The notes beneath the pieces are model-generated. The model was not told the DNA's origin, did no database searches, and was given only the letters and a program-made list of their open reading frames with translations. Both the position numbers and the translations under genes were made by a program. Shown here one piece after another: positions 18,590 to 28,571 of a stretch of 64,000 bases of DNA. Every line of letters begins with the position of its first letter. Position 1 is the first letter of the stretch. This DNA is from an uncultured Gemmatimonadota bacterium (GTDB lineage Bacteria; Gemmatimonadota; Gemmatimonadetes; Gemmatimonadales; Gemmatimonadaceae): positions 248,001 through 312,000 of the forward strand of contig CADEFN010000003.1 in the NCBI GenBank assembly GCA_902826615.1, given 5' to 3'.

Positions 18590-19816
18590 ATGCCAACGCA
18601 CCTCGCACGTCGCACCACACGCTTCCTGGTCGCGCTTCTGCTGCCGATCTCACTCGGCGCGCAGGCGACACGTTCCACGCCGCCGCGCACCACCCGGCCC
18701 GTTCCCAAACCCCCGGCAGCTCCCGCCGCGGCAGCGGGCCCCGAGGCGAACTACTTTGTTTATGTAGGCGCCGAGTCGGCCGATATGATTTACCGGGTCA
18801 AGTTCGGGCCCGAGGGCACGAAGGTGGAGAAGTCCATTCCAATCGGGGTCGAGGCCACGGAGATGGAGGGGCCACATGGTCTCCAGATCTCGCGCGATGG
18901 CAAGTGGCTCTACATGACCACCGGTCACGGCACCCCCGACGGCAAGTTGTGGAAGTACCAGCTGGGTCCCGACACGCTGGTCGGGCCCCCGGTGAACCTG
19001 GGGTACTTCCCTGCCTCGATTGATGTCACGCCCGACGGGTTGTACACCTTCTCGGCCAACTTCAATCTGCATGGCGAGATGGTGCCGTCGAGCATTTCGG
19101 TGGTGTTCACGCCGAACAACACCGAGGTCGCACAAACCACCACGTGCACCATGCCGCACGGCAGCCGCTTCAACGCCAGCGGCAGCAAGCACTATTCCGG
19201 CTGCATGATGGACGACTTGCTGGTGGAGCTCGACACGCGGACCTTCGAGGTGTCGGCCAAGTTTTCGCTGGCCAAGGGCAAGGAAGGACTCGTGGCTGCC
19301 GACGCGCACGCCGCGCACCAGATGGACCACAAGGTGGACAACAGCGAGGGTCATGGTGCGTCGATGAGCGCCACCTGTTCCCCTACCTGGGCACAACCAG
19401 CGGCCACGGGGTCGCTGGTGTATGTGACGTGCAACAAGGCCGATCAGATCCTCGAGGTGGATGCGTCGACGTGGAAGGTGACGCGCCGTTTTTCCACGGG
19501 GGTGGGACCGTACAACCTGGCCGTCACACCTGACGGGAAGTATTTGCTGGTCTCACTCAAGAAGGGCGCCGGCTTCGAGATGATCGACTTGGCGAGTGGG
19601 CAGAGTGTGTACCGGGAGAAGCTGAGCACGACGATCGGGCATGGTGTCGCGGTGAGTCCGGACTCTCGTTATGCGTTTGTGAGTTCGGAGGGGGTAGGTG
19701 CGCAGCCGGGGAAGGTGGACGTGTTTGATTTGGCTGCCCGGCAGAAGGTGGGGACGGCGGATGTTGGGCAGCAGGCGAGCGGGATTGCGTTCTGGAAGAT
19801 GGACAAGCGCCAGTAA
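18590..19816 (+). CDS. Secreted YncE-like beta-propeller protein
   Basis: The 408-residue protein has a signal peptide (RRTTRFLVALLLPISLGAQ) and a Pro-rich linker, followed by repeated propeller blades: NYFVYVGAESADMIYRV, GPHGLQISRDGKWLYMTTG, SIDVTPDGLYTFSAN, YNLAVTPDGKYLLVS and GHGVAVSPDSRYAFVSSEG. A His-rich segment (DAHAAHQMDHKVDNSEGHG) sits between blades and could bind metal. ATG 18590 starts exactly at the signal peptide. Proteins of this type act as periplasmic binding or enzyme scaffolds; no catalytic residues can be pointed out. Confidence 0.8.
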   Translation: MPTHLARRTTRFLVALLLPISLGAQATRSTPPRTTRPVPKPPAAPAAAAGPEANYFVYVGAESADMIYRVKFGPEGTKVEKSIPIGVEATEMEGPHGLQISRDGKWLYMTTGHGTPDGKLWKYQLGPDTLVGPPVNLGYFPASIDVTPDGLYTFSANFNLHGEMVPSSISVVFTPNNTEVAQTTTCTMPHGSRFNASGSKHYSGCMMDDLLVELDTRTFEVSAKFSLAKGKEGLVAADAHAAHQMDHKVDNSEGHGASMSATCSPTWAQPAATGSLVYVTCNKADQILEVDASTWKVTRRFSTGVGPYNLAVTPDGKYLLVSLKKGAGFEMIDLASGQSVYREKLSTTIGHGVAVSPDSRYAFVSSEGVGAQPGKVDVFDLAARQKVGTADVGQQASGIAFWKMDKRQ

Positions 19817-19829
19817 ATCGATCGGTAAT

Positions 19830-20150
19830 GTGCGCGACGTGATTCATGCGGTTGGCGGACCCGGTCCCGAGTTCTTCCGGCGGATCCACGCACTCGAAGC
19901 CGCCGTTACCGAGCTGCTTCGGCAGCGCGCCTTTGTGCCCGGCATGGGCGAGCCCCTCGACTTTGTCGCTGGTGACCTGGTTGCTCACGTGGAAGCTGGC
20001 ACGGACGCGGACGGTGTCGCGCGACGGCTCCAGGCCTTTGCTGCTCCAGCGTCGTCGCACGTTCCACCCATCGGAGACTTTGTCACACTTGCCGCCGAGA
20101 TTGTCGCGCTCGTAGCGTCGCTGGGATCCAAGCTCGACGCCAACGAGTAG
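19830..20150 (+). CDS. Small conserved-looking protein, function unknown
   Basis: The 106-residue product begins at GTG 19830, 13 bases after the propeller gene. It is mostly alpha-helical by eye (FFRRIHALEAAVTELLRQRAF, FVTLAAEIVALVASLGSK), has no signal peptide and no motif that I recognise. Close spacing to the upstream gene suggests co-transcription. Gene status rests on codon pattern and position only. Confidence 0.5.
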   Translation: MRDVIHAVGGPGPEFFRRIHALEAAVTELLRQRAFVPGMGEPLDFVAGDLVAHVEAGTDADGVARRLQAFAAPASSHVPPIGDFVTLAAEIVALVASLGSKLDANE

Positions 20151-20173
20151 GTGGAGTGCGCTGTACCGGTGAT

Positions 20174-20716
20174 CTACGCTCCCACTGAGCGCGTGCTCGC
20201 GAGACGCCGTACGAACCAGCCGTTCATAAACCCGGCCAGCACCCCGGCACCCAGAATGTAGCCCCCGTACTCCAAAGGCATCACGAACGCATACGCAAAC
20301 CCGAAGAGAAAGGGACCATATATCACGGTCAGGAGCGCACCAATACCACCTTGCGCCAGCTGGTTCTTCACATCGGCAAGCATGAGCAGCACCGGTTGCA
20401 TCATTCCCAGACCAATGCTGACGGCAAACGCGAACGCGATGCCCGCAAGAATCACCCGCGGCCACCAGGCCGTCCGTGGCAGCGCCTTCCAACGACTGAG
20501 CAGTTGCACCAGGGCCGGAGTGAGCGAGGCGGCGGGAATCATGGCGGGCAGCCACACGAGCGCCCACAGGCGCCACCAGTCGGGTGCAGTCTCCGCCAGA
20601 TGAACAACGATCGAGCCACCACCCCGCGGAGTGTGCGAATAGAATGCGACCAGTGCCATGAGCGCGGCCGCAATCCCATTTGCGAAGCACAGCGTCACCA
20701 TCTGAGATCTTGTCAT
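20174..20716 (-). CDS. Multi-pass membrane protein, function unknown
   Basis: The 180-residue protein has about five hydrophobic segments: MVTLCFANGIAAALMALVAF, LWALVWLPAMIPAASLTP, WPRVILAGIAFAFAVSIGLG, LTVIYGPFLFGFAYAF and GGYILGAGVLAGFMNGW. I do not recognise the family. Its ATG at 20716 overlaps the TGA of the upstream gene (ATGA), which supports both this start and the upstream gene. It is convergent with the small gene ending at 20150. Confidence 0.65.
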   Translation of the reverse strand: MTRSQMVTLCFANGIAAALMALVAFYSHTPRGGGSIVVHLAETAPDWWRLWALVWLPAMIPAASLTPALVQLLSRWKALPRTAWWPRVILAGIAFAFAVSIGLGMMQPVLLMLADVKNQLAQGGIGALLTVIYGPFLFGFAYAFVMPLEYGGYILGAGVLAGFMNGWFVRRLASTRSVGA

Positions 20717-21162
20717 GCACACGGGCGAGGTGGTGGTCTGGGAACTGCGTCCACGTAGCAGACGACACTACCACGCCGAGGCATCACCACCAGCAGAGTG
20801 GGACAAACGGCTCGTCCCTGCCACCGTACATCCCCTCGGTCCAGTGAGCCCCATTTGCCATCGTCGGTGATGACGATCGGCGGCGTGCCCTCGGGGAGGA
20901 CCACGATCGGACCTCCGAACACGCCTTGGCCCCACACCATCAGCGAGCCGATATCGGTGTCGCCAAACTGGTCACCCTCCAACACCGCACAACATCCGGC
21001 TGTCTCACCGTCGGTGTGCGCATAGCCGTTGCGGCACATGTCCTTTTCCATCCCGGTCACTAGTCGGCATGCCGCGAGTTCTGGTGACGGTGAACGCAAC
21101 TTGCCACCCGGCTGCGGAACCGCTTTCTTCTCACCCCGATGATCACTCTTCGACGCGCTCAC
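20713..21162 (-). CDS. Cysteine-containing protein of unknown function
   Basis: The frame remains open farther upstream, but GTG 21162 leaves the promoter region of the divergent gene at 21179 free. The product of about 149 residues has a polar start (SKSDHRGEKKAVPQPGGK), then a Gly-rich beta-like section (SLMVWGQGVFGGPIVVLPEG, VITDDGKWGSLDRGDV) and several cysteines. No family is recognised and no signal peptide is clear. Stop-start overlap with the downstream membrane-protein gene is the main argument that it is real. Confidence 0.45.
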   Translation of the reverse strand: MSASKSDHRGEKKAVPQPGGKLRSPSPELAACRLVTGMEKDMCRNGYAHTDGETAGCCAVLEGDQFGDTDIGSLMVWGQGVFGGPIVVLPEGTPPIVITDDGKWGSLDRGDVRWQGRAVCPTLLVVMPRRGSVVCYVDAVPRPPPRPCA

Positions 21163-21178
21163 CGCGGGAGACTGAATG

Positions 21179-21442
21179 ATGAAAGTTGTGGCCTGGGTGA
21201 TGACCGCAGTCAACCTGCTCTTCGGGCTGCGCGCGCTGTTTAGCGCGGCTACCGGCGACAGCAAGTATTCGATCGGGATGACATGGATTGCCGGGCTCCT
21301 CTTTCTCGGACTTGGCGGCTACGCGGTCTGGGCGCTGCTTGGCGGCAAGCCGGCACGAACAGCGCTGTGGCTCGGTGTTGCGCCATGGCTCACCCTGGTC
21401 GTGGTGATGTTTGTCCAACTGGTCGTTGGCGACAGGCGCTGA
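21179..21442 (+). CDS. Small membrane protein, three predicted helices
   Basis: This 87-residue protein consists almost wholly of three hydrophobic helices: VVAWVMTAVNLLFGLRALF, TWIAGLLFLGLGGYAVWALLGG and LWLGVAPWLTLVVVMFVQLVVG, with short loops and a basic C terminus. Two ATG codons in a row (21176 and 21179) are possible starts. It is followed after nine bases by the next gene on the same strand. Family and function unknown. Confidence 0.65.
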   Translation: MKVVAWVMTAVNLLFGLRALFSAATGDSKYSIGMTWIAGLLFLGLGGYAVWALLGGKPARTALWLGVAPWLTLVVVMFVQLVVGDRR

Positions 21443-21451
21443 ACACAGCCC

Positions 21452-22243
21452 GTGTCGCCGACTTCGCTTCCACAAGGCGCCGGGACACCCGCTGAACGGG
21501 TAGACGGTGAGCATTCCCCCCTCGCGAGGGGCGCCATCGTCAACGAGGACACCCCGACCGGCCGTAGCCAGCTGCTCCATTTCCGCGACAGCCGAACGCC
21601 GCACGAGATCCAGATTGCGTTGGAGCGGCAGTTGATGACGCTGTTTACAGCAGTGATCGACAACGGAGAACTGCGCATGCACGCCAGGGCCGACGTGATC
21701 GGAGCGCCATACCACTTTGACCTGCGGTTCGTTGCTGCCCTGGAGACCACCAACTGTTACTCGCTACGCATTGCTGCCTCCTGGGCAGACGCGCACGAGA
21801 CCCATCACGAGTACTTCCGCAAAACATCAGGCAGCTGGATCGAGAGCTGGACGCGCGATCTGACGCCGGCCGCAGCACCTGCCGACCAGAAAGGTTCACC
21901 GGAACGCTATCGCGCCCTGGCAGAAGCTGCCCTAACGGCCGAAGCACACCTCGATACAGTCGCTGCGATACAAGCTGCCATTCTCGCCGGTCTCAGGGAC
22001 GGAGGACGCTTCTCCACCTCGCACAAGGAAGGTGGAACACATATCGTCTGGCGCATCGATCGGTTCATTCGCACGGACTACGGTGACGACCCTGCCCACA
22101 CGTCGTACCAGGACGACACCGCGTTCCTTGCGATGCTGCGTCAGTTTTTGCACTCGGAGGTGTCGCGTCATGCAGGCAAGACGCCACTCTCCGAAGTAGC
22201 GGTCTGGAAGTTGATCCTGCGTCGCCTCACATCGCCGGCTTGA
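21452..22243 (+). CDS. Cytoplasmic protein of unknown function
   Basis: The 263-residue product begins with GTG and a variable polar stretch of about 40 residues. The body contains HEIQIALERQLMTLFTAVID, a beta-rich part (AALETTNCYSLRIAASWAD) and a helical C terminus (FLAMLRQFLHSEVSRHAG). I cannot assign it to a family. It has no signal or membrane segment. The 3' end overlaps the end of the convergent S9 peptidase gene by 17 bases. Translation may begin further downstream than annotated. Confidence 0.6.
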   Translation: MSPTSLPQGAGTPAERVDGEHSPLARGAIVNEDTPTGRSQLLHFRDSRTPHEIQIALERQLMTLFTAVIDNGELRMHARADVIGAPYHFDLRFVAALETTNCYSLRIAASWADAHETHHEYFRKTSGSWIESWTRDLTPAAAPADQKGSPERYRALAEAALTAEAHLDTVAAIQAAILAGLRDGGRFSTSHKEGGTHIVWRIDRFIRTDYGDDPAHTSYQDDTAFLAMLRQFLHSEVSRHAGKTPLSEVAVWKLILRRLTSPA

Positions 22244-24371
22244 GTTTCTTCTCCAGGTAGACGGCTACCGCCATGTTGACACGCTTCTGATTGGCGTGCT
22301 GCATGAAGTGATGCGTGTCATCCACGATGGTGATCTCCTCCAGCTCTACTCCGCGCGCGCGGAGACGCTGCACCAGATCCACGGTCTGACTGAACCGCAC
22401 GTTGCGGTCGTCATCAGCATGGATGAACAACACGGGCGATCGCCAGGTGGACACACCGCTCACCGGGGAGCTCTGCCAGGCCAACCTGCCCAGCGCGTCA
22501 ACGGTGGCCGAGGGGCGCTCGAAGCGCCAGCTCGACCCGCCAAAACGGCTCCCTCCCTCGCTGGTCATGTCGTGCACACCATGCACATCCACGCCGGCCG
22601 CGAAGATGTCGGAGTTTCTGCCTAACGCCAACGCGGTGAGGTACCCGCCGTAGCTCCCGCCGTAGATCCCGATGCGCGCCGGGTCCACCCCGGGCTGGCG
22701 GCGCAGCCACTCGCCAGCGGCCTTCACGTCGATGTACTCACTGGCCCCCGCGATCCCCGCTCGTGGCGGGCGCTGGAAGTCGTGCCCATAGCCAATGCCG
22801 AGCCGGTAGTTCACCGAGAGTACCACAAAACCACGCGAGGCGAGGTATTGGTTCATCGCGTAAGCATTCCAGTAGTAGTCACCGTAGTGCCACCCCAGCA
22901 GCATCTGGCGCGGGGGCCCGCCGTGGACGTAGACCACCGCGGGACGGCGCACGCCGGCGCTCCCCGCTGGCTCAAAGAGTTGAGCATGGACCTTGATCCC
23001 ATCCGGCGAGGTGTAGACCACCTGCTTCGGGGTCACGAACTGGTTCGCATCAAACTCGGCGGGCACGCGGTCCGCACCCACCCAGGTGCGCGCTGCCCCG
23101 ACTGCGGCATCGGAGACATAGGGCACGGGAGGACGCTGGGCCGTGGCGCCGATAGCGGCGATGCGTCCCGAGGCGAGAGCAACCGGTGTCCACTCCAGTC
23201 CAGTGCCCGGAGTGAGCACCTCCAACGCCGCCCGGTCGACCGCAGCACGTATCACATGGCGACGATCGATGTCCCCCGGCGTGCTCCCGATGTTTCCCGA
23301 GTACAACACATGGCGACGATCGGCGCTCAACGTCACATGTTCGGCCATGTGGTCACCCGGCGTGAGGAGGAGCGGCGTCTCACTTCCGCCGGCCGTCATC
23401 GAGTAGAGATGCGACCAGCTGTTCTGCATCGACATGAACACGATCCGATCTCCAGCGGCCCAATGCAGGTTGGTCCCGCCATGAGTGCTCGGCACGCTTC
23501 CACGCAGCGTCCGTTCGCTGCGCCAGCGCTCACGCGCTTCTCCCGTGCGCGTGTCGGCAATCCAGATGCTCCACGGATTCGGCTGGATCTCGATGTCTGC
23601 CGGCGGCGCACCGCCCGCCCCAGGACGCCGCACGAATACAATGCGCGTCCCGTCACGCGACCAGCGCGGACTGCCGTCGCGGTTGGTGGTGGGCGCCAGG
23701 TACTGAATAGGGGTTCGCTCGTTTGTATAGATGGCGATGTAGGCATGGTCCCCGCGGCTCGACACAAACGCGATTCGGCTACCATCCGGCGAGAACTGTG
23801 CGTCCTCGGCGCTCCCTCGCTGTTCGAAGAGCTTGCGCGCCGGTGTACTTCCGTCGATCGCGATACTCCAGAGCTGGCGGCCCCGCTCGAACACCACAAC
23901 GTCTCCCTTTGGCGAGATGACGGGGTTCAGTCCTTCGCCCAAAGCGATCGGCGTTCCACCGGCGAACGGGACCGCCCACATCTCGACCTTCGTTGGCATC
24001 GGCGAACCCGCAGGGTTCACGGGGAGGGCGTCGTCCCAGTTGGAGCCGAAGTCGCCCCCGCGCACGTAGATCACCCACTTGCCATCGGGGGAGATGGTGA
24101 CAGCCGAGAGTTCCTGTCCATCATCTATTTCATAGTTTGTCAGGCGGCGTGCGGTGAAGGCAGGCCCTTCGGCCACATAGATGTTGCGCTGCCCTCGTTC
24201 GTTGAGGGTCCAGGCCAGGCGCTCTCCCGACGCGGTGAGGCTCGTCGGGAAGGGCGGGCTCATCACCTGATCGAGGGTGAGGGCGCCTTGGGCATGCACC
24301 GGGTGGGCGGCCAGCGCGGCAGCCAGGGCCACAAGGGCGATGCGACGAGAACGAGCGATGAGAGAGACCAT
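22227..24371 (-). CDS. S9 family peptidase (DPP IV / prolyl oligopeptidase type), secreted
   Basis: The 714-residue protein has a signal peptide (RRIALVALAAALAAHPVHAQ), an N-terminal beta-propeller with TolB/WD40-like repeats (ISPDGKWVIYVRG, FSPDGSRIAFVSSRGDH, WSRDGTRIVFVRR) and a C-terminal alpha/beta hydrolase. The nucleophile is in GIYGGSYGGYLTAL (G-x-S-x-G-G), the acid in FIHADDDRNV and the His in DDTHHF. Such enzymes cleave dipeptides or acyl amino acids from peptides in the periplasm. ATG 24371 fits the signal peptide better than the in-frame start 41 codons upstream. It appears intact. Confidence 0.93.
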   Translation of the reverse strand: MVSLIARSRRIALVALAAALAAHPVHAQGALTLDQVMSPPFPTSLTASGERLAWTLNERGQRNIYVAEGPAFTARRLTNYEIDDGQELSAVTISPDGKWVIYVRGGDFGSNWDDALPVNPAGSPMPTKVEMWAVPFAGGTPIALGEGLNPVISPKGDVVVFERGRQLWSIAIDGSTPARKLFEQRGSAEDAQFSPDGSRIAFVSSRGDHAYIAIYTNERTPIQYLAPTTNRDGSPRWSRDGTRIVFVRRPGAGGAPPADIEIQPNPWSIWIADTRTGEARERWRSERTLRGSVPSTHGGTNLHWAAGDRIVFMSMQNSWSHLYSMTAGGSETPLLLTPGDHMAEHVTLSADRRHVLYSGNIGSTPGDIDRRHVIRAAVDRAALEVLTPGTGLEWTPVALASGRIAAIGATAQRPPVPYVSDAAVGAARTWVGADRVPAEFDANQFVTPKQVVYTSPDGIKVHAQLFEPAGSAGVRRPAVVYVHGGPPRQMLLGWHYGDYYWNAYAMNQYLASRGFVVLSVNYRLGIGYGHDFQRPPRAGIAGASEYIDVKAAGEWLRRQPGVDPARIGIYGGSYGGYLTALALGRNSDIFAAGVDVHGVHDMTSEGGSRFGGSSWRFERPSATVDALGRLAWQSSPVSGVSTWRSPVLFIHADDDRNVRFSQTVDLVQRLRARGVELEEITIVDDTHHFMQHANQKRVNMAVAVYLEKKLKPAM

Positions 24372-24483
24372 AGCGAACGCGGCCGGAGAGAGATTCCCGA
24401 TGATAGCCCACAACGCGCGAGCTCGCACGGGGTGGTTCCCTCTCTTGGAGGGTGGCGGCGCTGAGGGTAGCTTCACACCAGCC

Positions 24484-24978
24484 ATGCCCAGCAACCTTCT
24501 GCACTACATCAAGGAGTCGCGGATCGACGCCTCTCCGGCCACAGTGTTCACTTTCCACGAAAGTCCGGACGCCTTGCGCAGCCTGATCCCACCGTGGGAG
24601 ACGATGAAGATCGTCGAGTCCGCCGGTTCCCTAAAGCCCGGTAGTCGCGTGGTGATGCGTGGGAGCTCGGGGTTGATCCCTGTGCGGTGGGTGGCGATCC
24701 ACACCGAATACGAACCACCGCATCTCTTTGCGGATCGCCAGGAGTCCGGGCCATTCGCCTGGTGGTATCACCGTCACCGGTTTCTTGATGATGGCAAAGG
24801 GGGCACCATCCTGCGTGACGAAGTCGAGTATCTGCCACCCCTGGGCGCTCTCGGCCGCTGGATCGGTGGAGCGCTCATCCGACAGAAGCTCGACAAGATG
24901 TTCACCTATCGTCACGACATCACAAAGAGCCTGATCGAGTCAGGGCGTGCTGGCAACGTTTCTGCTCCTCCAGGCTGA
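24484..24978 (+). CDS. SRPBCC (START/Bet v 1-like) ligand-binding protein
   Basis: The 164-residue protein fits the SRPBCC cyclase/dehydrase-like group. It has YIKESRIDASPATVFTFHES at the start, an IPPWETM segment, SRVVMRGSSGLIPVRWVA, the strand WYHRHRFLDDGKGGTILRDEVEY and a terminal helix with FTYRHDITKSLI. This fold makes a hydrophobic cavity for lipids or other small ligands. It lies divergent from the S9 peptidase and convergent with the DUF2891 gene. The ligand cannot be told from the sequence. Confidence 0.85.
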   Translation: MPSNLLHYIKESRIDASPATVFTFHESPDALRSLIPPWETMKIVESAGSLKPGSRVVMRGSSGLIPVRWVAIHTEYEPPHLFADRQESGPFAWWYHRHRFLDDGKGGTILRDEVEYLPPLGALGRWIGGALIRQKLDKMFTYRHDITKSLIESGRAGNVSAPPG

Positions 24979-24988
24979 CAGCAGTGCC

Positions 24989-26152
24989 CTACTTTGACTT
25001 CCCGGTGCTGATCAGGTAGTCCACAACGTAGGTGCCCAGCCAGTGCGTGCCGGCATAGTCGGCATCGTACATCCCGTTGATCCCCGCCTTCGCCTGTGTG
25101 CTGGCAATACGTCGGTAGATCGCACTCCGTCGATCTGATGCCGGCAGCGCGTTGGCAATATCCTCGAGATTCTTCGCGCGACTCACGGCCAGTCCGATCA
25201 GGTGCGCCTTGGCTCCGATCAGGTTCGCCTTCTCGAGGTCTTCATTGGCTCCCCCCATTTCCACCGTGGTCGTGTAGGCCTTGAACCCCGGTCCGTCAGG
25301 ATCAGGGAGAAATGCAGACAACCATCGCGTGAACTCGGCCTGCGGCAGTACATGTGCCATCAACGCGGCCTCGAGGAGGCATGGGGCAAAGAAGTCAGAC
25401 CCTGACACCTCAACGTTAGGCGCGCATCCGGTATCAGCCAGGAAAAACGCCCGTGCGCGTTCCTCCACCTGCTGCTGCACCGCCGCCTCACCGGTGGCAC
25501 GGGCATACTCATGCAGCAGGAGAAGTGCATAGGCGGTGTTGTTGTGCGTCCCAACGCGCATGGGCGCCGCCAGACCCTTGAGGTAAGGCGGGAATCGGTC
25601 GAGAAAGAGTCGCGCGAGGGGTTCAACGGCCGCGGCCCACTTCTTTGCATCGGGATCGTCCCACGCTTTCAGCTCACCAAAGAGCCGCAGCAACCAGACC
25701 CACCCATACGGCCGTTCAAAGGTCTTGTCCCCTTCCCCGTTGAAGAACTCGATCTCGCCCGTGATCGGCCCGGGAGCAAGATGTTCGTTGAGCTTCTCTC
25801 GAATCAGGCGCGCGACACTCAGGTCCGGATAGGTGCGAAGGATCTTCACCATGGTCCAGGTGGAGTTGACCGCCGAGTGCCAGTCGGAGCAGCCGTAGAA
25901 GGCGCGTGTCTTCTGGAAGTCGGGTGAGAGTCTCACCGAGGTCTCGTACAGGTATCCGCGACTACGTGGGGGCGTATGCGGCTTGTCGATGCAACCGATT
26001 GGAAGCGAAGCGAGCCATGTCGCGGTCTCTCGGGTCAGCTGCAGTGGCAGATCGGCGCGTGCAGGCCGAGCCTGTGCGGCGGCGGACGGTGCGAGGAGGG
26101 CACAGGCAATCGCGCTGCGAATCAGCATGTAGCGAACGGGTGGCATCTGCAC
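24989..26152 (-). CDS. Secreted DUF2891 protein
   Basis: The 387-residue protein starts with a signal peptide (MLIRSAIACALLAPSAAAQA). The DUF2891 pattern is apparent: FYGCSDWHSAVNSTW, FERPYGWVWLLRLFGEL, MRVGTHNNTAYALLL, GSDFFAPCLLEAALMAHVL and DYAGTHWLGTYVVDYLI. The helices resemble an (alpha/alpha)6 barrel, as in some glycan-active enzymes, but no activity is assigned to the family. ATG 26146 is an equally likely start. It stands alone, bounded by a terminator upstream. Confidence 0.82.
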   Translation of the reverse strand: MQMPPVRYMLIRSAIACALLAPSAAAQARPARADLPLQLTRETATWLASLPIGCIDKPHTPPRSRGYLYETSVRLSPDFQKTRAFYGCSDWHSAVNSTWTMVKILRTYPDLSVARLIREKLNEHLAPGPITGEIEFFNGEGDKTFERPYGWVWLLRLFGELKAWDDPDAKKWAAAVEPLARLFLDRFPPYLKGLAAPMRVGTHNNTAYALLLLHEYARATGEAAVQQQVEERARAFFLADTGCAPNVEVSGSDFFAPCLLEAALMAHVLPQAEFTRWLSAFLPDPDGPGFKAYTTTVEMGGANEDLEKANLIGAKAHLIGLAVSRAKNLEDIANALPASDRRSAIYRRIASTQAKAGINGMYDADYAGTHWLGTYVVDYLISTGKSK

Positions 26153-26275
26153 GAGTCGAGGGTGACCGAAGTGTGGAGGGGCAGGATATACGCCCCGTGC
26201 GCCGGGGGTGCAACCAACGCCGCCTGACGAAAGGTCGCACGGTGGCGCATACCGGGTGCCGAGGGCACAAAAAGA

Positions 26276-26311
26276 GTCCGCCCGATAGCGGCCTATTGCT
26301 ATCGGGCGGAC
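26276..26311 (-). terminator. Strong terminator of the oxidoreductase operon
   Basis: A perfect 14-bp inverted repeat (arms 26276-26289 and 26298-26311) with an 8-base loop follows the reverse-strand oxidoreductase stop by about 25 bases. On the reverse strand the stem leads into TCTTTTTGTG. It separates the oxidoreductase genes from the DUF2891 gene. Confidence 0.92.
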
Positions 26312-26336
26312 CTCTCCTGAAACATCAAGTCCCGCT

Positions 26337-28571
26337 TTAGACCTTCGCGAGATCGAACGGCAGCTTGCGAATACGCGACCCCGTCAGGTCATAAATCGCA
26401 TTGGTCAGCGCGGGCGTCAGGCCCGGCAGCCCAGGCTCCCCTACCCCACCCGCCGGCTCCCCGTTCTCCATGATGTGCACTTCAATGGGCGGGATGTCTC
26501 GCAATCGCGGGAGTTGGTAGGTGTCGAAGTTCTTCTTGACGGCACTCCCCATCGCAAAGGTCACCTCGTGGGTGACCGCCGCGCCTAACGCCATGACGAT
26601 ACTCCCCTCCACCTGCTGACGGATCACGTCGGGGTTCACCGCCACGCCGCAATCGAGCACCGTCCACACCTTGTCGATGCGGATGCCGGTGCCGGCCTTT
26701 GATACCTTCACCACATGGGCGGCCCACGAGCTGAAGCAATACGTGAGCGACATTCCGTAGCCGGTGCCCGCCTTCCGGTCCTTCCACCCGCTCACGGACT
26801 CGAGCTTGTCGACCAGGGCATGCAACCGCGGCGAGTCGAAATGCTGCCGGCGGAACGCGATCGGGTCCATCTTCGCGGCGCGGGCCATCTCGTCGAGGAA
26901 ACTTTCGTAGGCAAAGCTGTTGGTCGAGCTGTACACCGAGCGCCACCACATCACCGGCACCGGTGAGACCAGTGGCACATCACCGAACTGGTAGTTCGGC
27001 ACCATCTCGAGATACGTCTCGGCGAGCCCCTCGGTGACGTTATCGTTAGGCTTCTTCGGCGTGTCGCCCGGTTCCTGCTCCATCAGGTTCTGCGCCGCCA
27101 TCGTCGCTTCGATGGCCGAGATCTTTCCGTCCTTGAGCGCACCCCGCAGGTGGTATATCGCGCCCGGCCGGAAGGGGCCGACACTCAAGTCGTCCTCGCG
27201 GGTCCACACCACCTGCACCGGTGCCTTGACCGCCCTTGACACCAGGGCCGCCTCGAGCGGGAAGTCGGTAAACGCCTTTCGGCCAAAGCCACCACCGAGG
27301 AAGGTCATGTTCACCTTCACCTTCTCCATCGGAAGCTTGAGCGCCCCGGCCAGATGCCCACGGTTCCAGTCTGGCGCCTGCACCGGCCCCCAGATTTCAG
27401 CCGCGGTGTCGGTGACATGGGCCGTACAGTTGATCGGCTCCATGCAGGCATGTGCCTGGTAGGGTGTTTCATAGATGGCATCCACAGCCGGCGTGGCGCC
27501 TAACGCGGCGGCCACATCACCCTTTGTCTTGGCGTTGAGCGGCTTGCTCGACAGCGACGTCTTCAATGCCGCGGTGAGTGATGCGCTGCTCACCTCGGGA
27601 ATGCCGGTGTTGTCCCACTCCACCACCAGGGCGCGTCGCCCCTTGATGGCGGCCCAGGTGCTCGTGGCCACCACCGCGACACCCTCGCGCATCTTGCCGA
27701 AGACATCGCGTTCGGTTTTCACCACATGTTTGACACCAGGCACCAGCAACGCCTTCGTCGCATCGAAGCTTTTCACCTTGCCCACAAATCGCGGCGACCG
27801 TTCCACCACGGCGAACAACATGCCGGGGATGCGCACATCGATGCCGAACCTGGCCGATCCATTCACCTTGAGCGGTGTGTCCGCCCGCGGGATGGGCTTG
27901 CCGATGAGGGTCCAGTCCTTCCGGTCCTTGAGTGCGACATCCTTGTTGGGCGTCAGCTTGGCCGCGTCTTCCACAAGCGCACCGTAACCCAGCGTACGTC
28001 CGCTGGCAGTGTGCGTCACCTGGCCCAACCGCGCCTTGCAGGTGTCCGGCGCCACATTCCAGCGCGTCGCCGCTGCGCGGACCAGCATGTCACGCGCGGT
28101 TGCGCCGGTTTTGAGCAACTGCGTGATTCCGCCACGCACTGTCGAGCTCCCGCCAGTAAGCTGGCTCCCGTATTTCTGCGGGTCCCCTTCTGCCACCACG
28201 ATAGCGATCGTGGCGATGTCCACCTCGAGCTCCTCGGCCAGAATCTGCGGCACCACCGAGTAGGCGCCCTGCCCCATCTCGGAGCGATGGCTCATCAGGG
28301 TGACCTTGCCCGCGGTGTCGATCGAGACGAAGGCATTGAGCTGCACGCCTGCGGCGCTGGCCGCTTCGGGCGTCATGATCCCGTTTGCCAGTCCCTCGGC
28401 GCGCGCCAGACGTGGCACGACAAAGCCGAGTACGAGCGCCGTTCCGCCGGTGGTGAGGAAGGCACGACGAGAAGGTTGCGTTGCAACCTCGGTCACCGGC
28501 TTCTCGCCATTAGGCGTCAGGGTTGTGGCGTTCACCGCCGCGTCCATTGGAGTCCGGATGTTGGAGCTCAT
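26337..28571 (-). CDS. Molybdopterin-binding oxidoreductase, large subunit (IorB-like)
   Basis: The 744-residue protein is the molybdenum-cofactor subunit of a xanthine dehydrogenase-family enzyme, closest in layout to isoquinoline 1-oxidoreductase beta or membrane aldehyde dehydrogenases. A Tat signal lies at residues 34-39 (SRRAFL) followed by a hydrophobic stretch, so it is exported folded. Motifs include [39 protein letters not shown] and the C-terminal [18 protein letters not shown] with the active-site Glu. It overlaps the iron-sulphur subunit gene by four bases. No cytochrome subunit or maturation factor is adjacent. Substrate unknown. Confidence 0.9.
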   Translation of the reverse strand: MSSNIRTPMDAAVNATTLTPNGEKPVTEVATQPSRRAFLTTGGTALVLGFVVPRLARAEGLANGIMTPEAASAAGVQLNAFVSIDTAGKVTLMSHRSEMGQGAYSVVPQILAEELEVDIATIAIVVAEGDPQKYGSQLTGGSSTVRGGITQLLKTGATARDMLVRAAATRWNVAPDTCKARLGQVTHTASGRTLGYGALVEDAAKLTPNKDVALKDRKDWTLIGKPIPRADTPLKVNGSARFGIDVRIPGMLFAVVERSPRFVGKVKSFDATKALLVPGVKHVVKTERDVFGKMREGVAVVATSTWAAIKGRRALVVEWDNTGIPEVSSASLTAALKTSLSSKPLNAKTKGDVAAALGATPAVDAIYETPYQAHACMEPINCTAHVTDTAAEIWGPVQAPDWNRGHLAGALKLPMEKVKVNMTFLGGGFGRKAFTDFPLEAALVSRAVKAPVQVVWTREDDLSVGPFRPGAIYHLRGALKDGKISAIEATMAAQNLMEQEPGDTPKKPNDNVTEGLAETYLEMVPNYQFGDVPLVSPVPVMWWRSVYSSTNSFAYESFLDEMARAAKMDPIAFRRQHFDSPRLHALVDKLESVSGWKDRKAGTGYGMSLTYCFSSWAAHVVKVSKAGTGIRIDKVWTVLDCGVAVNPDVIRQQVEGSIVMALGAAVTHEVTFAMGSAVKKNFDTYQLPRLRDIPPIEVHIMENGEPAGGVGEPGLPGLTPALTNAIYDLTGSRIRKLPFDLAKV